64,000 bases of DNA. Origin: Heterobilharzia americana (lineage: Eukaryota; Platyhelminthes; Trematoda; Strigeidida; Schistosomatidae). The position numbers were made by a program, and so were the translations under genes. Positions within the stretch are counted from its first letter, which is position 1, and every line of letters begins with the position of its first letter. The notes under the pieces are model-generated. The model saw only the letters and a program-made list of their open reading frames with translations. It did no database searches and had not been told where the DNA came from. Location of the stretch: contig OX104134.1 in NCBI GenBank assembly GCA_944470555.2, positions 110,230,701 to 110,294,700 on the forward strand. Direction: 5' to 3'. Below are positions 49,485 to 61,938 of the stretch, in pieces.

Positions 49485-50940
49485 CTGGTATTTTTGTATA
49501 CATGAGTGAAAAAGGTGAAATGCGTAAACATTTATTTTATAATTACAATGATCACATTTGCAGTTGAACTCCAATGATAGAGCAGTAATACGATCGTAAA
49601 TAATATTTTAATGTGTTTCAATGGGTGAGTCAACAAAATGGTTTGCGTTTTCAAAGCAGTTATTACTAAACTTTAAAGCTCTAAATGATACAGACACAAC
49701 TAAATGTGATCCAATCATGAAATCCTGTTCAGTTTGTAATCATTAAAGTCAAAGAGACTGCAGACAAAAAGGTTAGCACTGTTCACTAACTGACTGACAT
49801 GAGCGGTAATAGTAAAAGCAGTAAGCAGCACCCGTTAAATAGTTCAACAAATACACCTGCTCTGTTGCGTGTGCCAAAGGTTGAGGATTCTAATTACCTT
49901 CATCATAAACCAAATAAAGCTTGTTAGTGATGGGGACCTTAGAAAATACTCCTCTTGTCAACTAGTATCCGATTATGTATTATTATATGTTTAAGAAATC
50001 ACATAAATGCCAACAATGAGGTATCAAGACTGAGTTAAAGATGCATGTTTCAAAGTTCAGTTGTTAAATCTCATCAGTTTTACAATGACACGAAACGTAT
50101 GACTAGTGAGTTCTAATTAGAAGTAGCACGTTCTATATATTCCCTAGTTGCTAACACACATCACACATTATGGTTGCTTATTCATAAGTTTAATGAATTA
50201 AAATCTTCCATTTTATTTCTAAACAAAAATCTCAAAAAGATATCAAACAGTTAATTCAGCTATCTTGATATAATCAACAACAGAAATTAATACATACGCA
50301 ATCAGATAAAGATTCATAAATGAAACGGGGATTAGATAAGCTATGTTGTGATAAGAAAATTCCTGTTATTTTGTCTAACATTTGGAAAAAATTTCCGTTC
50401 AGAATTTATGATTACACAGTAAAAGTTGGTACATTCTACTTTTTTGGCATACTCTTGAAAAGTTATTTTATCAAGACTGAGGAATAATACGAAACATATG
50501 TTGATTTTACTTGTTTTAACATACTATGCCAAGACTACAGAAGTTAAATACATTGTAGTTATTTCACCTGAGTTTTTCCACATTTCTGTTGTACATTAAT
50601 TCGTTGGTGTTTTAAGAAAGTGAGAGAGAGAAAAAGACAAGAAATCGGAAGAATATTATCAAAACAGAGAATCAAAGACCAATCAGACATGCACACTTCT
50701 ATTACTGCAGTGAGCATGATCATCTCATACTTTTGAAAGTCTTCTGAAAAAAAGACTGTTCGAATGATTTACACCATGTTTCAAAATATTGACAATGTAT
50801 ATAACTGGTTGCTTTTTTCAGTTGTAAATTCATTACTCCTAGGTTGTCACGCATAATGCTAAAGATTATATTGTTCAACACTCAACTGATTGCATCATCA
50901 GTTTATTTAGATTTCGTGGATAGATTTCGTTGAAAGAATG

Positions 50941-51082
50941 CTGAGACTTTAAAGATCACCCTAACAACAACTGAAGTAACTAATAAGACTTCTTGATTTT
51001 GTGAAAATCTGCTTTCATAGCCGAAACGAAGAAATTTCATTGTCCATTTCAGTCGTTGCCAGGGTGGCCTTTAAAGACACTC
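50941..51082. mobile_element. MITE-like foldback element, copy M5, with possible 8-bp target duplication
   Basis: The left end gagactttaaagatcaccct and right end gggtggcctttaaagacact (plus c) are inverted, with inner arms aacaacaactgaagtaacta and atttcagtcgttgcca. It is flanked by aaagaatg (50933-50940) and aaagaacg (51083-51090), which may be an 8-bp target-site duplication with one mismatch. Confidence 0.75.
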
Positions 51083-51391
51083 AAAGAACGATTACTGACA
51101 GTATTAAGAAGAATCCTTCATCTTTTTAACATTTCAAGTTGAAAAATATCTGATAAACTTAAAATGAAAAGTGATGCGTCATTACTTCCCGATCAAATAA
51201 GTTAAGATTTAATGGTATCATATTTTTTTTACTCATTATAAACACTCAAGGATTTCCAAGGTGTTAATCACTGCATAACCACCGCATACACTAACATTAT
51301 CTATCTCTACGAACAGAGGTCAAGTAATTCGATCCAGTATGACAACAAAAGGTTACAAGTACCAGTAAATAACATGAGAGAGGTGGATCTT

Positions 51392-51552
51392 CTTCCTCAG
51401 TGGCCTAGTGGATAACTCTTTGGCGTTTGAACTGATATGTAATGTATTCAAGTCTTCATGGGAACACTATCACTCTCTTGGGTCCAGGTACATTCAGCTA
51501 ACTAGTTCTGTATGGGACGAAACATGCTTCCTGGATTCCGCCGCTAGTCACT
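51392..51552 (+). repeat. Smα-like SINE, copy S-D, hammerhead core broken
   Basis: The head has a box A-like tract (CAGTGGCCTAGTGGATAAC); box B is decayed (TATTCAAGTC). In the hammerhead region (51491-51536) the first core is CTAACTA, with two essential G positions changed, while GGACGAAAC and CTGGATTCC are kept. The 3' end is the shared CCGCTAGTCAC block. Confidence 0.7.
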
Positions 51553-52641
51553 AAACAAACTTTGGTATTATGCACCTCTGTTTTAATGGGCCTGAAAAAC
51601 TTATTCAGAGTCTATGAAAGCGACTGGCTGGGGATCTATAGTCAAAATAAAACCGGTGCTTGAATGTGCAGTTGAAACATTTGTGGTCTGTAAAGCTGAT
51701 CACTTGACTGATATTTAGGCATTCGATGTGATAACTAGTACATTCTGGTTAAGGATTCAAACTCTTACTTCCTAATCTGGTCATGCTGTGATTATTCAGT
51801 ATACCTTTCATTTCGTCGGTCTCATCTACTACTCTTCTTGCATTCTAAATTAGTAATATCACTTGCTACATCGGTTAGTGCACAATATAAAGAGAACTTG
51901 TGTACCAAATCGACACACAAATTACGAATGTTGAGATAGAGTACTGATTGATTAAAGTAACATGATGGGATAGTGGAGAAATGATAGATCCCAGAAAATA
52001 GGAACTATTGATGTCGTATCAGTGGACCGATTCGCTGACTGCACACTATTTCATTTTCATACTGTTATTCGTTACTTACATAGAAAAAACAGCCTTGATA
52101 ATATAACTATGGACTATTTATATTGAGCAATTCATTGGGATTGATACAAAGGTCAACAGCAGCCAATCAATTCTCGATATTAATTTCACAAAGGAATATG
52201 TGTCCACTATAAAACATCATATGATATGGTACTGGATATGGAATTCACTCATCTGTAGACTTTACACTGTTTTTCTTAAACTTCACTTTTCTTGTCTTCT
52301 GTCGAAGTTTTGATATGATATAGCGAAGTTATCTTGAACCGTATACCTGGTTCACTCAGAATAACACGTCTCGACAAGCAGTGAATACATCTGAAGTCAT
52401 ATTAGAACTATATTGACTAGTCACTGAAGAATAAAAAAATTCATGTTTTCTAGTCTTTTTGGTGACTGAATTCCACCGATCGCCAGGCAAGAAAACTCCC
52501 CATCGCAGTGCACTTTCGATAGATATTAAACGGCTGGAGATATTCGCAAAAAGAGTCTTGACTTCTGTTTCGCGTTTATCGGCACTAGTCAGCGATATGT
52601 ATCTGTAGTTTTAGAAGAGCCGATGTCTTCTGAGAGATTCA

Positions 52642-52737
52642 TATTAGATTTGTTTATTTGATATAAAGCGCACAGTGATATAGTATTAAATAATACTGTA
52701 TCACTGTGCGCTTTATATCAAATAAACAAATCTAATA
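52642..52737. repeat. 96-bp near-perfect palindrome
   Basis: Two 48-bp arms meet with no spacer at 52689/52690 and match at 46 of 48 positions; one mismatch is at the centre. The inner part includes ataaagcgcacagtgata and its reverse complement. A 13-bp direct repeat, tctgagagattca, lies at 52629-52641 (touching the left arm) and again at 52781-52793, so the 139 bp between looks like an insertion. A partial single-arm match is at about 836-865. Confidence 0.9.
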
Positions 52738-52809
52738 CGGAACTACATTCTACCACAGTGCCCAAGTTTTTCACTTATATTCTGAGAGATTCAAACTCAA
52801 ATCTCCTGG

Positions 52810-53150
52810 TGTTGCAGTTAGAGGCTTCACCTTTGAAACATTTGGGTTGTGATTAACCCCATACTGAACTGGATCCAACACACTGACTGGTCACTGGAGA
52901 GTTACCCATTTCATGCTGCCTGGTTGTGAGTTCTGACTGGGTCCTATCGACCAGTGTATATAATCCAGCGCTACAGAAAGTCAATAGCTGTACAACTGGC
53001 TCAATGATAACGCCTCTAATTGCAACACTAAGTGGCATGGTTTTGGATCTCTCAGCTGGCACAAGTTCCCTTCAGGTTTCGGAAACACCTTACCAACGAC
53101 GGCCTATAAGCTCGAAACCTACCTCCAGGGTTTCTGGTCGATAGCCTTCA
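52810..53150. repeat. Probable old SINE or other dispersed repeat
   Basis: It has a SINE-head-like stretch (gcagttagaggcttcacctt then gggttgtgattaacccc) and is less AT-rich than its surroundings. Both strands show short open frames but no coding motif. Identity unknown. Confidence 0.35.
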
Positions 53151-55578
53151 AACAGCCAACACTTTTGAACTATCCTGTCCAATTTACGTTAGCAATTCCA
53201 TTGAATGATGTTACTTTAAGATTTTTAAACCTTTTAGCTCTTGTTTTTGTCGCATGACCGCGATGCTCATAAAGCCTGATTTGATGTCACCTGCAGGCAT
53301 TTCATTTCATCAGTCCTGAATATTTTTTTATGTATTATAGTCACATAGTAGGATTGTGGGTATTGATACTTCTAAAAATTGACTGCAAGTGGACAGCTTT
53401 CTACACTTCCAAGAAGAATATTCATTTAACTAAATTCTAGTTATATTGCCAAAGACCAGTCCCGAAGCATGGTCAGTGTAAAATCACTATTCACAAAGAT
53501 GTGTGACTTCCTTTGAATTTTAAGATGAAATTTCACTTGATTTTGCATCAAGTGATGTAAATATCTCTTGAGGAAATTATTTTCAAATGTTTTCATAAAA
53601 CCAAAATCAGTTATTAATTAGAACACAGAATAGTAATTACTGTTTTATAATGAGGACAAGTAAGAGGAGAGAGAAATTAGTTCACCTATTCTACAATTTT
53701 TATTTAGTATAACTGTAATTCATCTGAGTTGTGAACACTAGTGTACAGCTGTTTTCTGTGCGCAGTATGTGAAAGATGGATGAACTATTCAAGTGAAGTA
53801 CTTCAGTCCATCTTCTTTCAACCAGTCAATGGTGTACCACTAATTTAATAGCCATTTTAGCCTGTAAGATTCAATAAAATATCTTGTCCAGTAGTAAGAA
53901 TTTCATTGAGAGAAGCGTAGGGCATTTTTTTAAAATTTTACATTTGAGAAGAAAATCCTTTTGAAGATATTTTTCGCAAAGTAGTGTATGTTTGACTGTA
54001 GGTCACGACATAACCAATGATTTGATCGACTGATGTTAATGTGTAGTATAATTTTTTTTTTAATCTCTAGAAATCCTATGTCAGTGACGATCATTAGTAG
54101 TGAACAACAGATAGGTGAAAGCTATTCTACTGAGATAGATAAAAGTGACTTGTTCACGTTATTAATTTTAAAGAAAAGACTTTAAGATAGCCAAATTAAG
54201 TTGCTTACTACGATTACTACTAAATTGTACCTCACACTCGAGCAGAGGTTAGTTTACGAAGTGAAACCAGGCTAATCCTGAAGTTTTTTGAATAATCCAT
54301 TAGGATAAGAGTGTATCACACACACATCATCAACATTAACAGAGAGGACTGAATCAGGATCTGCAGTTGTTTGTTGTAAACAAGAACTTAACCTACTCAC
54401 CGTAATTGCTAAGTAGAATCTTTCAGAATTCACTCTACTCAAAGAAAGTTAGGCTCCAATCAGATAATCGTTTGGGCCGATAAGTTGTCCCTTGTCAAAT
54501 GGAGTTAAAATGACGTATCCAACTTGAACAATGATAGTACTCAGATGGAATTGGAGTGGACATAGACAATGCGTATTACTAATGTTTTAAAGACAATCAT
54601 AACTAGGCATCTTCTGCCATCACTTTGCTTGTGATGACTGTGAACGAAACCAGTGTTTCACGCTTAGAAGAATCATGAAAATTTACTTTTGGTTAATATC
54701 TAGTTATCATTTTTCTTAATTATTCATGTATGTTTTGCAAATTAGCAATTTTACACGCACGTACACCTTCCAACCTGAGTGTAGATCATTAGCTCCCTAT
54801 TTAGTGTCGGAAAGTTTCCCTCAAGTTAGGGATGTACAAGACAAACCAACTGCTAATATTGTTTGGTTTTAAGTATTCATGTCAAACTGTAGAAAAAGTA
54901 TTTAAAATCAATCGATTTTTCAACATGACGGAATTTAACCTGGGATATTAAAGTTGATTTTAGGAAAACATAACAGGTTTTATCACAATATAAGATAGAT
55001 CTTTAATCTACATACGTAAAACATATAGATTAAACAACTTTACTTTTGAAAAAGCAATAGTTAATTTTCTGAAAAGTAAACTATCAATTCTACTGATCAT
55101 CTAAAATGATTATACTTTAAGTTGATATGAATTCTTTGTAGACTAAGCACTAGAATTTATTCTCCTATAGGCTTGCATAAGTGGTAGGCAAACTTTTTAG
55201 CCAAGTAGTTATCTGCTCTTCTGAAAAGATGTTAGCATGACAGTATAACATTGAAACTGCATTTTGTACGTTTGTACAATCTTTTCAAAACAAATGCCAA
55301 AAAAGTACTCAATTCCACCTTTATTCATCATGAATACAGCATCCTCCCAATAGTTTTCGGTTGAGAGATTCAATACATCAGAAGTCTGTTGTGAAGTTAA
55401 GCGTCACACAGCAGTTTAAGCACTTGGCACAGAAATCATTGAAGTAAAGCTTTCAATACGTTTTATTTAATTTGATATATACAGTTCGCTAGCGCTACTC
55501 TCCGTTAAAAAGTAAAGTCCATAGTTCAGGATTTGATATAAGTGATATTTATAAAGTTAGTCTTTTCAACTGACTCAC

Positions 55579-56165
55579 TTGATTTTGCATTTGGTGTCGC
55601 ATCTAGTTTTGGCCCTGGTTTCGGAGCAGATACCGAAACGGGATATGGCATTTCACCTTCACCATTTTCCTCACGATCATCCGGTAGTATATCCCGATTT
55701 AATTGATTAGTCTCAGTTGTTGTTTTAGTCTTTTTATCCTGCATAGATGTAGATGGTTGGGGTTGATGTAGAGATTTTTGTTTGGTCGTTCTGAGGTACT
55801 GGGAGTTGTTGTAACTGTTGTTGGCGGTACAGAAGGTCTCAGCGTATCACGACCTTTTATTAAATTCATATTGTATTCAAAGTTTGATTTGCTGGGCTTC
55901 TGTTCTTTATTACTGGTGTTTGTGGTAGTGACATTAGCAGAGATAGAAGTTGTTGTATAAGGCTTCGTTTTCTTCTCCCCAGAAATACCATTCATCTTTA
56001 TATCAGAAGTCACTTCAGGACGTGTATGCGCGCAATGTTCATGATGGCGACGGTGAGAGTGTACACTACTTGTAGAAGGAGGTAATGGAGTAGTCTGAAC
56101 TATAGGGTCATATGTCCTATGATGAACATCTCTCATTTGACCTTCTATCAATCGATTATTTTCTT
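55579..56165 (-). CDS. Exon 2 of the same gene, with an internal frame slip
   Basis: The best phase-compatible acceptor is TTGGCTTCAG|AA; the donor is TCAA|GTGAGT. Joined to exon 1 in phase 1, it reads Glu/Asn-rich (EENNRLIEGQMRDVHHRTYD), then Thr/Ser/His-rich, then Lys/Thr-rich sequence. The 5' part is open in one frame until 55699. The 3' part, which gives the correct phase into exon 3, is open in another frame only from 55845 onward (QPSTSMQDKKTKTTTETNQ, then a Pro/Lys-rich end). The switch must fall between 55700 and 55845 and acts as if one base were missing. A 32-nt GT..AG segment at 55799-55830 would also restore frame if spliced out, but its donor (GTACCG) is weak. A second possible acceptor lies at 56195-56196, but its phase does not fit exon 1. 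The leader-like hydrophobic stretch upstream of that point is most likely intron polypyrimidine tract. Confidence 0.65.
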
Positions 56166-58886
56166 CTGAAGCCAACAATTCCGTTTCTTTTCGACTATTT
56201 AGTGGGAGAATCAAGAAAAGTAAAACAGAAAATATGAAAAGTGTAATCCTGTGCGGTTTCATTTGGCTTAAAGTTTATGTAAAAAGTAAAAAAAATGTAT
56301 AAACGCAGTTCAACAAGGGATTCGATGTTGCCCAAAGGAGAATTCGAATAGTTTAGGGTAGATTGGTTTTAAATGGTGGGTTAGTGAGCAATGATTAAGC
56401 AGATTATTAAATATATCAATGAAAAGTTTGTGCATTATGAAATGGATTAGTGTACAATAAGTTGATTTTTTAATGATAAGCTTACACACAGTGTTAAGTT
56501 TTATTTTGATAATAAATATAAGCTACCAAGGTTTCTTACTCATATACTAAGGTCAATTAGAGACGATTCACAAATGAGGTTATTAGGCTCATTCGATTTA
56601 CTGGAACAAATTGGAGGTATCGAAATCGATGAGGAAGAAATATTAATTAGTTTTGACATCAATAAACAAAAATACTAAGAAAATGTCTATGAATGCTCTG
56701 AAAACAGGATTAGGAAAAGATGACTGTCTAAGAGAAACCACACAACTCTCGATAAAAGACGTATTAAACAGAATAGAACTCTGATTAACAGCAAAGTTCT
56801 TCATATTCGATGGGAAGTTGCACCATCTAAGCCGATAATAGCGGACAAATTTATAGAGTTTTAGGAAAAAAAGCTCTTTTTCGATTAAAACTTGGTGGAG
56901 ATATATTGATGATACTCTGGTCATAATAAATAAGAAAGGTGTTGAAGGATTCTACTCACCTATAAGCAGTCAAGTCAACTCAATAAAATTTACTGTGGAA
57001 TAGAAAGTAGATTGAGGGAACTGCCGATGTTGGACTGTAAGATCAAGAGGATAGTAGACGACAATTGAAAAACGACGCATTCTGGAAGATTTCTGAGTTA
57101 CCACTCAGCCCACCCAATCACAACAAAACAAGGATTAATACAATGTCTTGGAAACCAGAATAAATAAGTTAACAACATGCCCTAGTGACTAAGAAAACAA
57201 ACGAATGACTTATTCAAAATTTTATTGAAGAATCAATACCCAAAATGTTTTAGAAAAGATAACATCAAAAAGAGGAAACAAAAGTCAACAACAGAGGTCA
57301 ATAAGAAAGATAACTACAGAAAGACTGTGGTATTGCCCTTCCAAAAAAGTATGTCATAGGCAATTAGAAGAAATTTTAGAAAGCTGGTATTCTGCAGCCT
57401 AATAAGATCATTTTAGAGAATTTTTTCATGCATTAGGTCAATTAAACAAGCATAATTGGCTTGAATCGTAAGTAACTTCTGTAGGCATATAAGTTGGTCT
57501 TTTATGAATTTGTATGTATATGTGTGTGTGTGTGCGTTAGAAAAGTGAAATGTGAAGAAACTAAAATTTCAGATCAAGGTACTGGATGATGATTGAAATG
57601 AAAATCTAGACTGCATCAGGATTCACACCAACAACCACTGAGTTCGACTACAATAAAAATCTGTCAACCATCGCTATCTCAGATAGTCAAACTGATAAAC
57701 TGACTTGAACCACAGAATAATTGCTTCAGGATTAAATGCTTTAGTTCAGCTAAAAATTGATCTAGTATGAAACTAAGTAGGGTTATGAGATATTTATGCC
57801 CATGATTTTTAATCCTTATTTTTTTATCTCTGCGTATAAAACGCTATAACGTAGACTATATTTTGTCTGATAATATGAAACTAATGGACCGATTAGGTTC
57901 GCAGATATAGGAAGTAGGTAAAATTGGAATATACTAATTTTAGTAACAGTGATTTCTTTGAAACAGTCAATAGGTATTATTCAATAAAATTTCGAAAGTT
58001 CATTGCATTATAACATGTAAAACTTAAATGAATTAAAATCATCAGTCAAACAAGCCACGGGTTTGTTTTCGACATCTGCTTTCGTATGAAACTATTAAAT
58101 GGTAATAGATTTATTATTCACAATAAGACGAGAAATTTAGAGTCAGCACCTAACTACAAATGGGTTTTTCGAAGGCGAGGATAATTTTCATAAAAATTTA
58201 GGGCAACATTTTATGGCTATAAAGATTGGTTTTGGCAAGTGACTTGAATGGAATTCACTATTTTGTTTCAGCCAAGTAGATTTCTGGATATCTGTACTTT
58301 ATTATTAAAAGTTATTTTGTTGGCTTAATGCCAACTGAAAAATTACATAATTCATTCTTTTTCACAAGAATAAATCCTCTGGTTAATTGAACAAAATCCA
58401 CAGTGGACCCTAGATCTAGGGTTAGTTAGTACTGGTCCATTCTACAACATTTCCAGCCTCTTGTCAGACTGAGTATAATATTTTCTTTTTTTCAGAAACA
58501 TATTTCTGATTAGAACCACAGTTTGGGTTTTATCTTTATTTGCTTTGCGGTCCAATTAAATAGAACTTCTTATTTGAGAATAACAAATGTTCTGAATAAA
58601 TTTGTTTTGATGTCAGCGAACACACCAGATAGACCAAACGCAGGTATCATTCACAAACGTTTCGGAGTTATATAAAGAAATTACGAGGGAATAAGTCCCA
58701 TGAATTCGCAATTAACAAACAAACTATTTTAGCATTCAGCATAATTCCTACTGAATGAGTAAGATGCTAGGATAAAATACACTTCATGTTGTTCATGACT
58801 GCTGAATGGTCTGAAGGTCGAAAAATTAGATCCTCATAAAGAAATAGCACTTTAACTAGGAGTCATAACTATTACAGAAAACCTAC
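56166..58886. other. Intron 1, unannotated
   Basis: Stop-rich AT-rich sequence. 56195-56262 on the minus strand is a pyrimidine-rich intron 3' end that happens to translate as a hydrophobic leader. A short TG-rich run sits near 57519-57536. Nothing else is identified. Confidence 0.5.
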
Positions 58887-60138
58887 CTTCTTGAGTGCGT
58901 TCTCTTGGAACGTTTTTTACACGAATCACTTTCTTCTTTGGATGACTGTTTGTAGTGACTTGAGGAACTTTTATGGATATTTGTTTACTTGACTGTCCGC
59001 ATTTACGATGTGACTCGGTAGTAATTGGGACATCGAAATGTTGACCTCCATCATATTCGTGACCAGTAAATCCGTGAAATGGTGGGGCCTGAACATAAGA
59101 CCGAAATGGTAGCTGAGACCCCATTGGTAGGCGCGAAGTAAAAGGGTAATGAGCACCAGGTACTTGATAAAGATGGAACGGATAACCTCCTGCAGCGGCG
59201 GCTAAGGCAGCCGCCTGTTGTCTTTGATGCTCCAAATGAAGCTGATATTGCTTAACGTCAACTGAACGTGGACGTCTAAGAACTACATAGGGTACTTCTT
59301 CAAGCATTTCAGCTGCAGCTGTTTCTAAATCATTCAATGACATTAAATTTTCGTTACCAGGAGCTGACTTCTCCATTTGACCATGTGAGTGGTGTTGATG
59401 CTTATTCCTTTTCATCTGTTCAGATTTTTTATTTTCACTGTGTTTACCATGCATTCGCTTTACACTTTCCATAGGTGTTATACTGTGCACATGGTGTGAT
59501 GTAGATGGACGTGAATCCTCTAATTCACTAAGATGAATTCCAGCAGGAATAGAATTTGATAAATGATGACCATGAGCACATACATGTTCATGTTTTGTAA
59601 GTGTTTCTGATATTAGATTTAGCTGATACATTATTATGCGACGCCAAGTGCTTTGCGTCAACTGCCTGCTTACATCCCGTTCTGTAGTTAACAGATATTG
59701 CATGTCCATCTGATGGATGTGAATAATTTGTAACCTGCCCAAATGTATAGTTTTCGATGCATGAGGGCACGTTAATGAATGCTGTAACATAGGATTGCTA
59801 GAGTTAATACAAGGTACAGAATGGTGACATGTAGTTGACGTGTGTGGTGTTAAGTCTGAGCGAATTATAACCCCTGTGGTACTTTCAGAACTACTAGAGC
59901 TCCACTGATCCAACGACGCAACATGAATGGGTTCCAGACCAGAGTTTATACGTGTAACACAGACATCAAAATGAGAGAACAATGAATCATATGTCTTAGT
60001 TCCTATCTCTGTAGTAGTGGTTACAACTGGTTTTGTTTTAGCTGGAGATAGTGCTGTTGTTGTTGCAGGTGTTGAAGTTGTACAAACTGACGTTTGAGTC
60101 GTACTGGTGGTAGGAAACGTTGGAGCTTTCGAACGCAA
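58887..60138 (-). CDS. Exon 1 (first visible) of a large low-complexity protein gene; 5' end not in this exon
   Basis: The minus strand is open for 417 codons from an acceptor (TCTTAATTTTAG) to a donor (AAG|GTAGGT). A stop codon lies directly upstream in frame and there is no convincing ATG, so this looks like an internal exon entered in phase 0 and left in phase 1. Residues 1-45 are Thr/Ser/Pro-rich. Residues 185-255 are rich in His, Ser and Lys. Residues 265-300 (LETAAAEMLEEVPYVVLRRP and following) look the most like ordinary folded or helical sequence, followed by an Ala run at 309-316 and a Tyr/Phe/Pro/Gly-rich stretch at 319-360. The end is basic (KKKVIRVKNVPRER). I do not recognise a domain. 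Length and openness in AT-rich DNA, plus two good splice sites, make it coding. The product may be nuclear or an RNA-associated scaffold, but that is a guess from composition only. Confidence 0.75.
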
Positions 60139-61938
60139 CTAAAATTAAGACAAAATGTTCATTTTCTGTAGTGCATTAGATTGTACATATAAAATTCATG
60201 GAACTTATCTTCAAGTTTACAGAACTGCATATCATTTAAATGCGGTAAAATATTTTTCAAATGACTGATACAAACTTACAGTGAAATATTTAATCCCCTA
60301 TTTAAAGTTAAAATCTTGTAATTCTTAAAAAATATGGATCCGTACATCATGAAGAAAAAGGTCAGTTGATTTGCATTACAAATAGAATGGTAGATAAACA
60401 GCGATAAACACACTGTAAACCTCAAGACCCCCACGGATAGTGAAGTTATATATTTTACCAATTAGGTAAGAGATGAGAAAACGAATTTCTACTATACTAT
60501 CAGCTGATTCGTCCATGACCTTGTAACCTTTTTCAACCAGTAGAAATAATTAACGCGTGAATTTTGACTGTTAAATTATACAAATCCCTAACAATTAAAT
60601 CTACCAATCAGAACAGTGTTTGAAAATATGACTTAACTGATGTTCGAGCGTATTCTATTGATCAGGGAAAGTGTATATCTAATTAGATGCTGAAATTATT
60701 CATCGTCTTGCTTGTTTTTCTTTCTGTTTTATAATTTATACTAAGGTTTCAAACAATTCCATGCAGCATATACAATGTTAAAAATCTCAGCTAGAAGTTT
60801 CCTTTTTTCTAGAGGACTAGATTACAATTTCAACAAGCATATCTTCGAAGTAACAAAGGAAGCAAATTTTCATATTGTAACATGCAGGAGACGTAAAAGT
60901 AAATACTTTTCATACACATCGCAAGTATACTATTCATATGCCGACTCGTGAGAAAACAGCGTGAGTAAAAGCACTCCTATTCAATATGCATTCCTAAGTA
61001 AAATATAAAAAAGTGTTTACACAAAAAACGTAATTGATGTCAGAATCGTGTAGAAAGCAGACAAATAGATGAAGAACTTCAGAGGACCTAGGTTTTCTGT
61101 ATGCCTGAAAAACCCAAGTTGTATAATTCATGTTTTATTTAACCATAACAAACACTTTTCTCAATCGGTCGGAATCAGTTCACTTCTTGTAAAATACATA
61201 TTTTTGTAAATACACACCGAATCAGATATTTGAGGGAATGATGCGTTAGTTTTGGTGATATTTATTGGGTTAATGGCTTAAAACAATACGCAAGCGGAGA
61301 GAGAAATCCTGGAAGCCATAAGAAGCTTCAATTGACAGAATTTTGATTTCCATGAAAACCTTCGTATATGTAAACTGTAGACAACAAAATTACAGCTAAT
61401 CACTTTGAAGTTGATATAGTTGTGTTATACAATATTAGCAATATTAAGAAAGCCTACTGAGTGGTTAGGGTTTGAACTTGGACCAAACAAACAAGAATGC
61501 AGACCGTCAACGGAAGCATAACGTAAAGGTAACAATCGACTGAACTAAATGAAACCAATACTAAAAGAGAACCAAACAATCAAATCCAAAATTGATTTGG
61601 ATATCAATAAAAAAAGAGCATTTCAATCTAACCACTAACAAATAAAACAGTAGTGATTTACAGAACTACATTCCTGGATGTTAACTGTTATTTTGATCAA
61701 TAAACTACAATCAGCTTTGCATAAACTGTATCGAAGTAGAAAAATGAATAGGAATTTAGTTAACATGCATATAGGCAAACAAGCATGACAGGTCAGCATA
61801 TGAAAAGTTATCTTGACAGAAAATTTCATTTTAAATGAGGTTTGACGCATATACTGGACACACATACAAATCGAAAACCGGAAATCGCTGAAGTCACTGC
61901 ATATTATACATTAACCAGTGTTTGATAGATGTTGACTG
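60139..61938. other. Upstream intron of the minus-strand gene, no feature seen
   Basis: It begins with the acceptor of exon 1. No promoter, first exon or open frame with start-site features could be supported here. Confidence 0.45.

Larger units (their letters stand above)
49485..55578. other. Intron 2, with MITE, SINE and palindrome
   Basis: It contains the foldback copy at 50941-51082, Smα-like SINE at 51392-51552, palindrome at 52642-52737 and a possible SINE at 52810-53150. 49500-50930 and 53230-55578 show nothing identifiable. No phase-compatible exon found. Confidence 0.5.

Noticed and set aside
58971..59770. Overlapping minus-strand frames within exon 1
   Set aside because: They are shadows of the 417-codon frame, which is continuous and has better splice sites.
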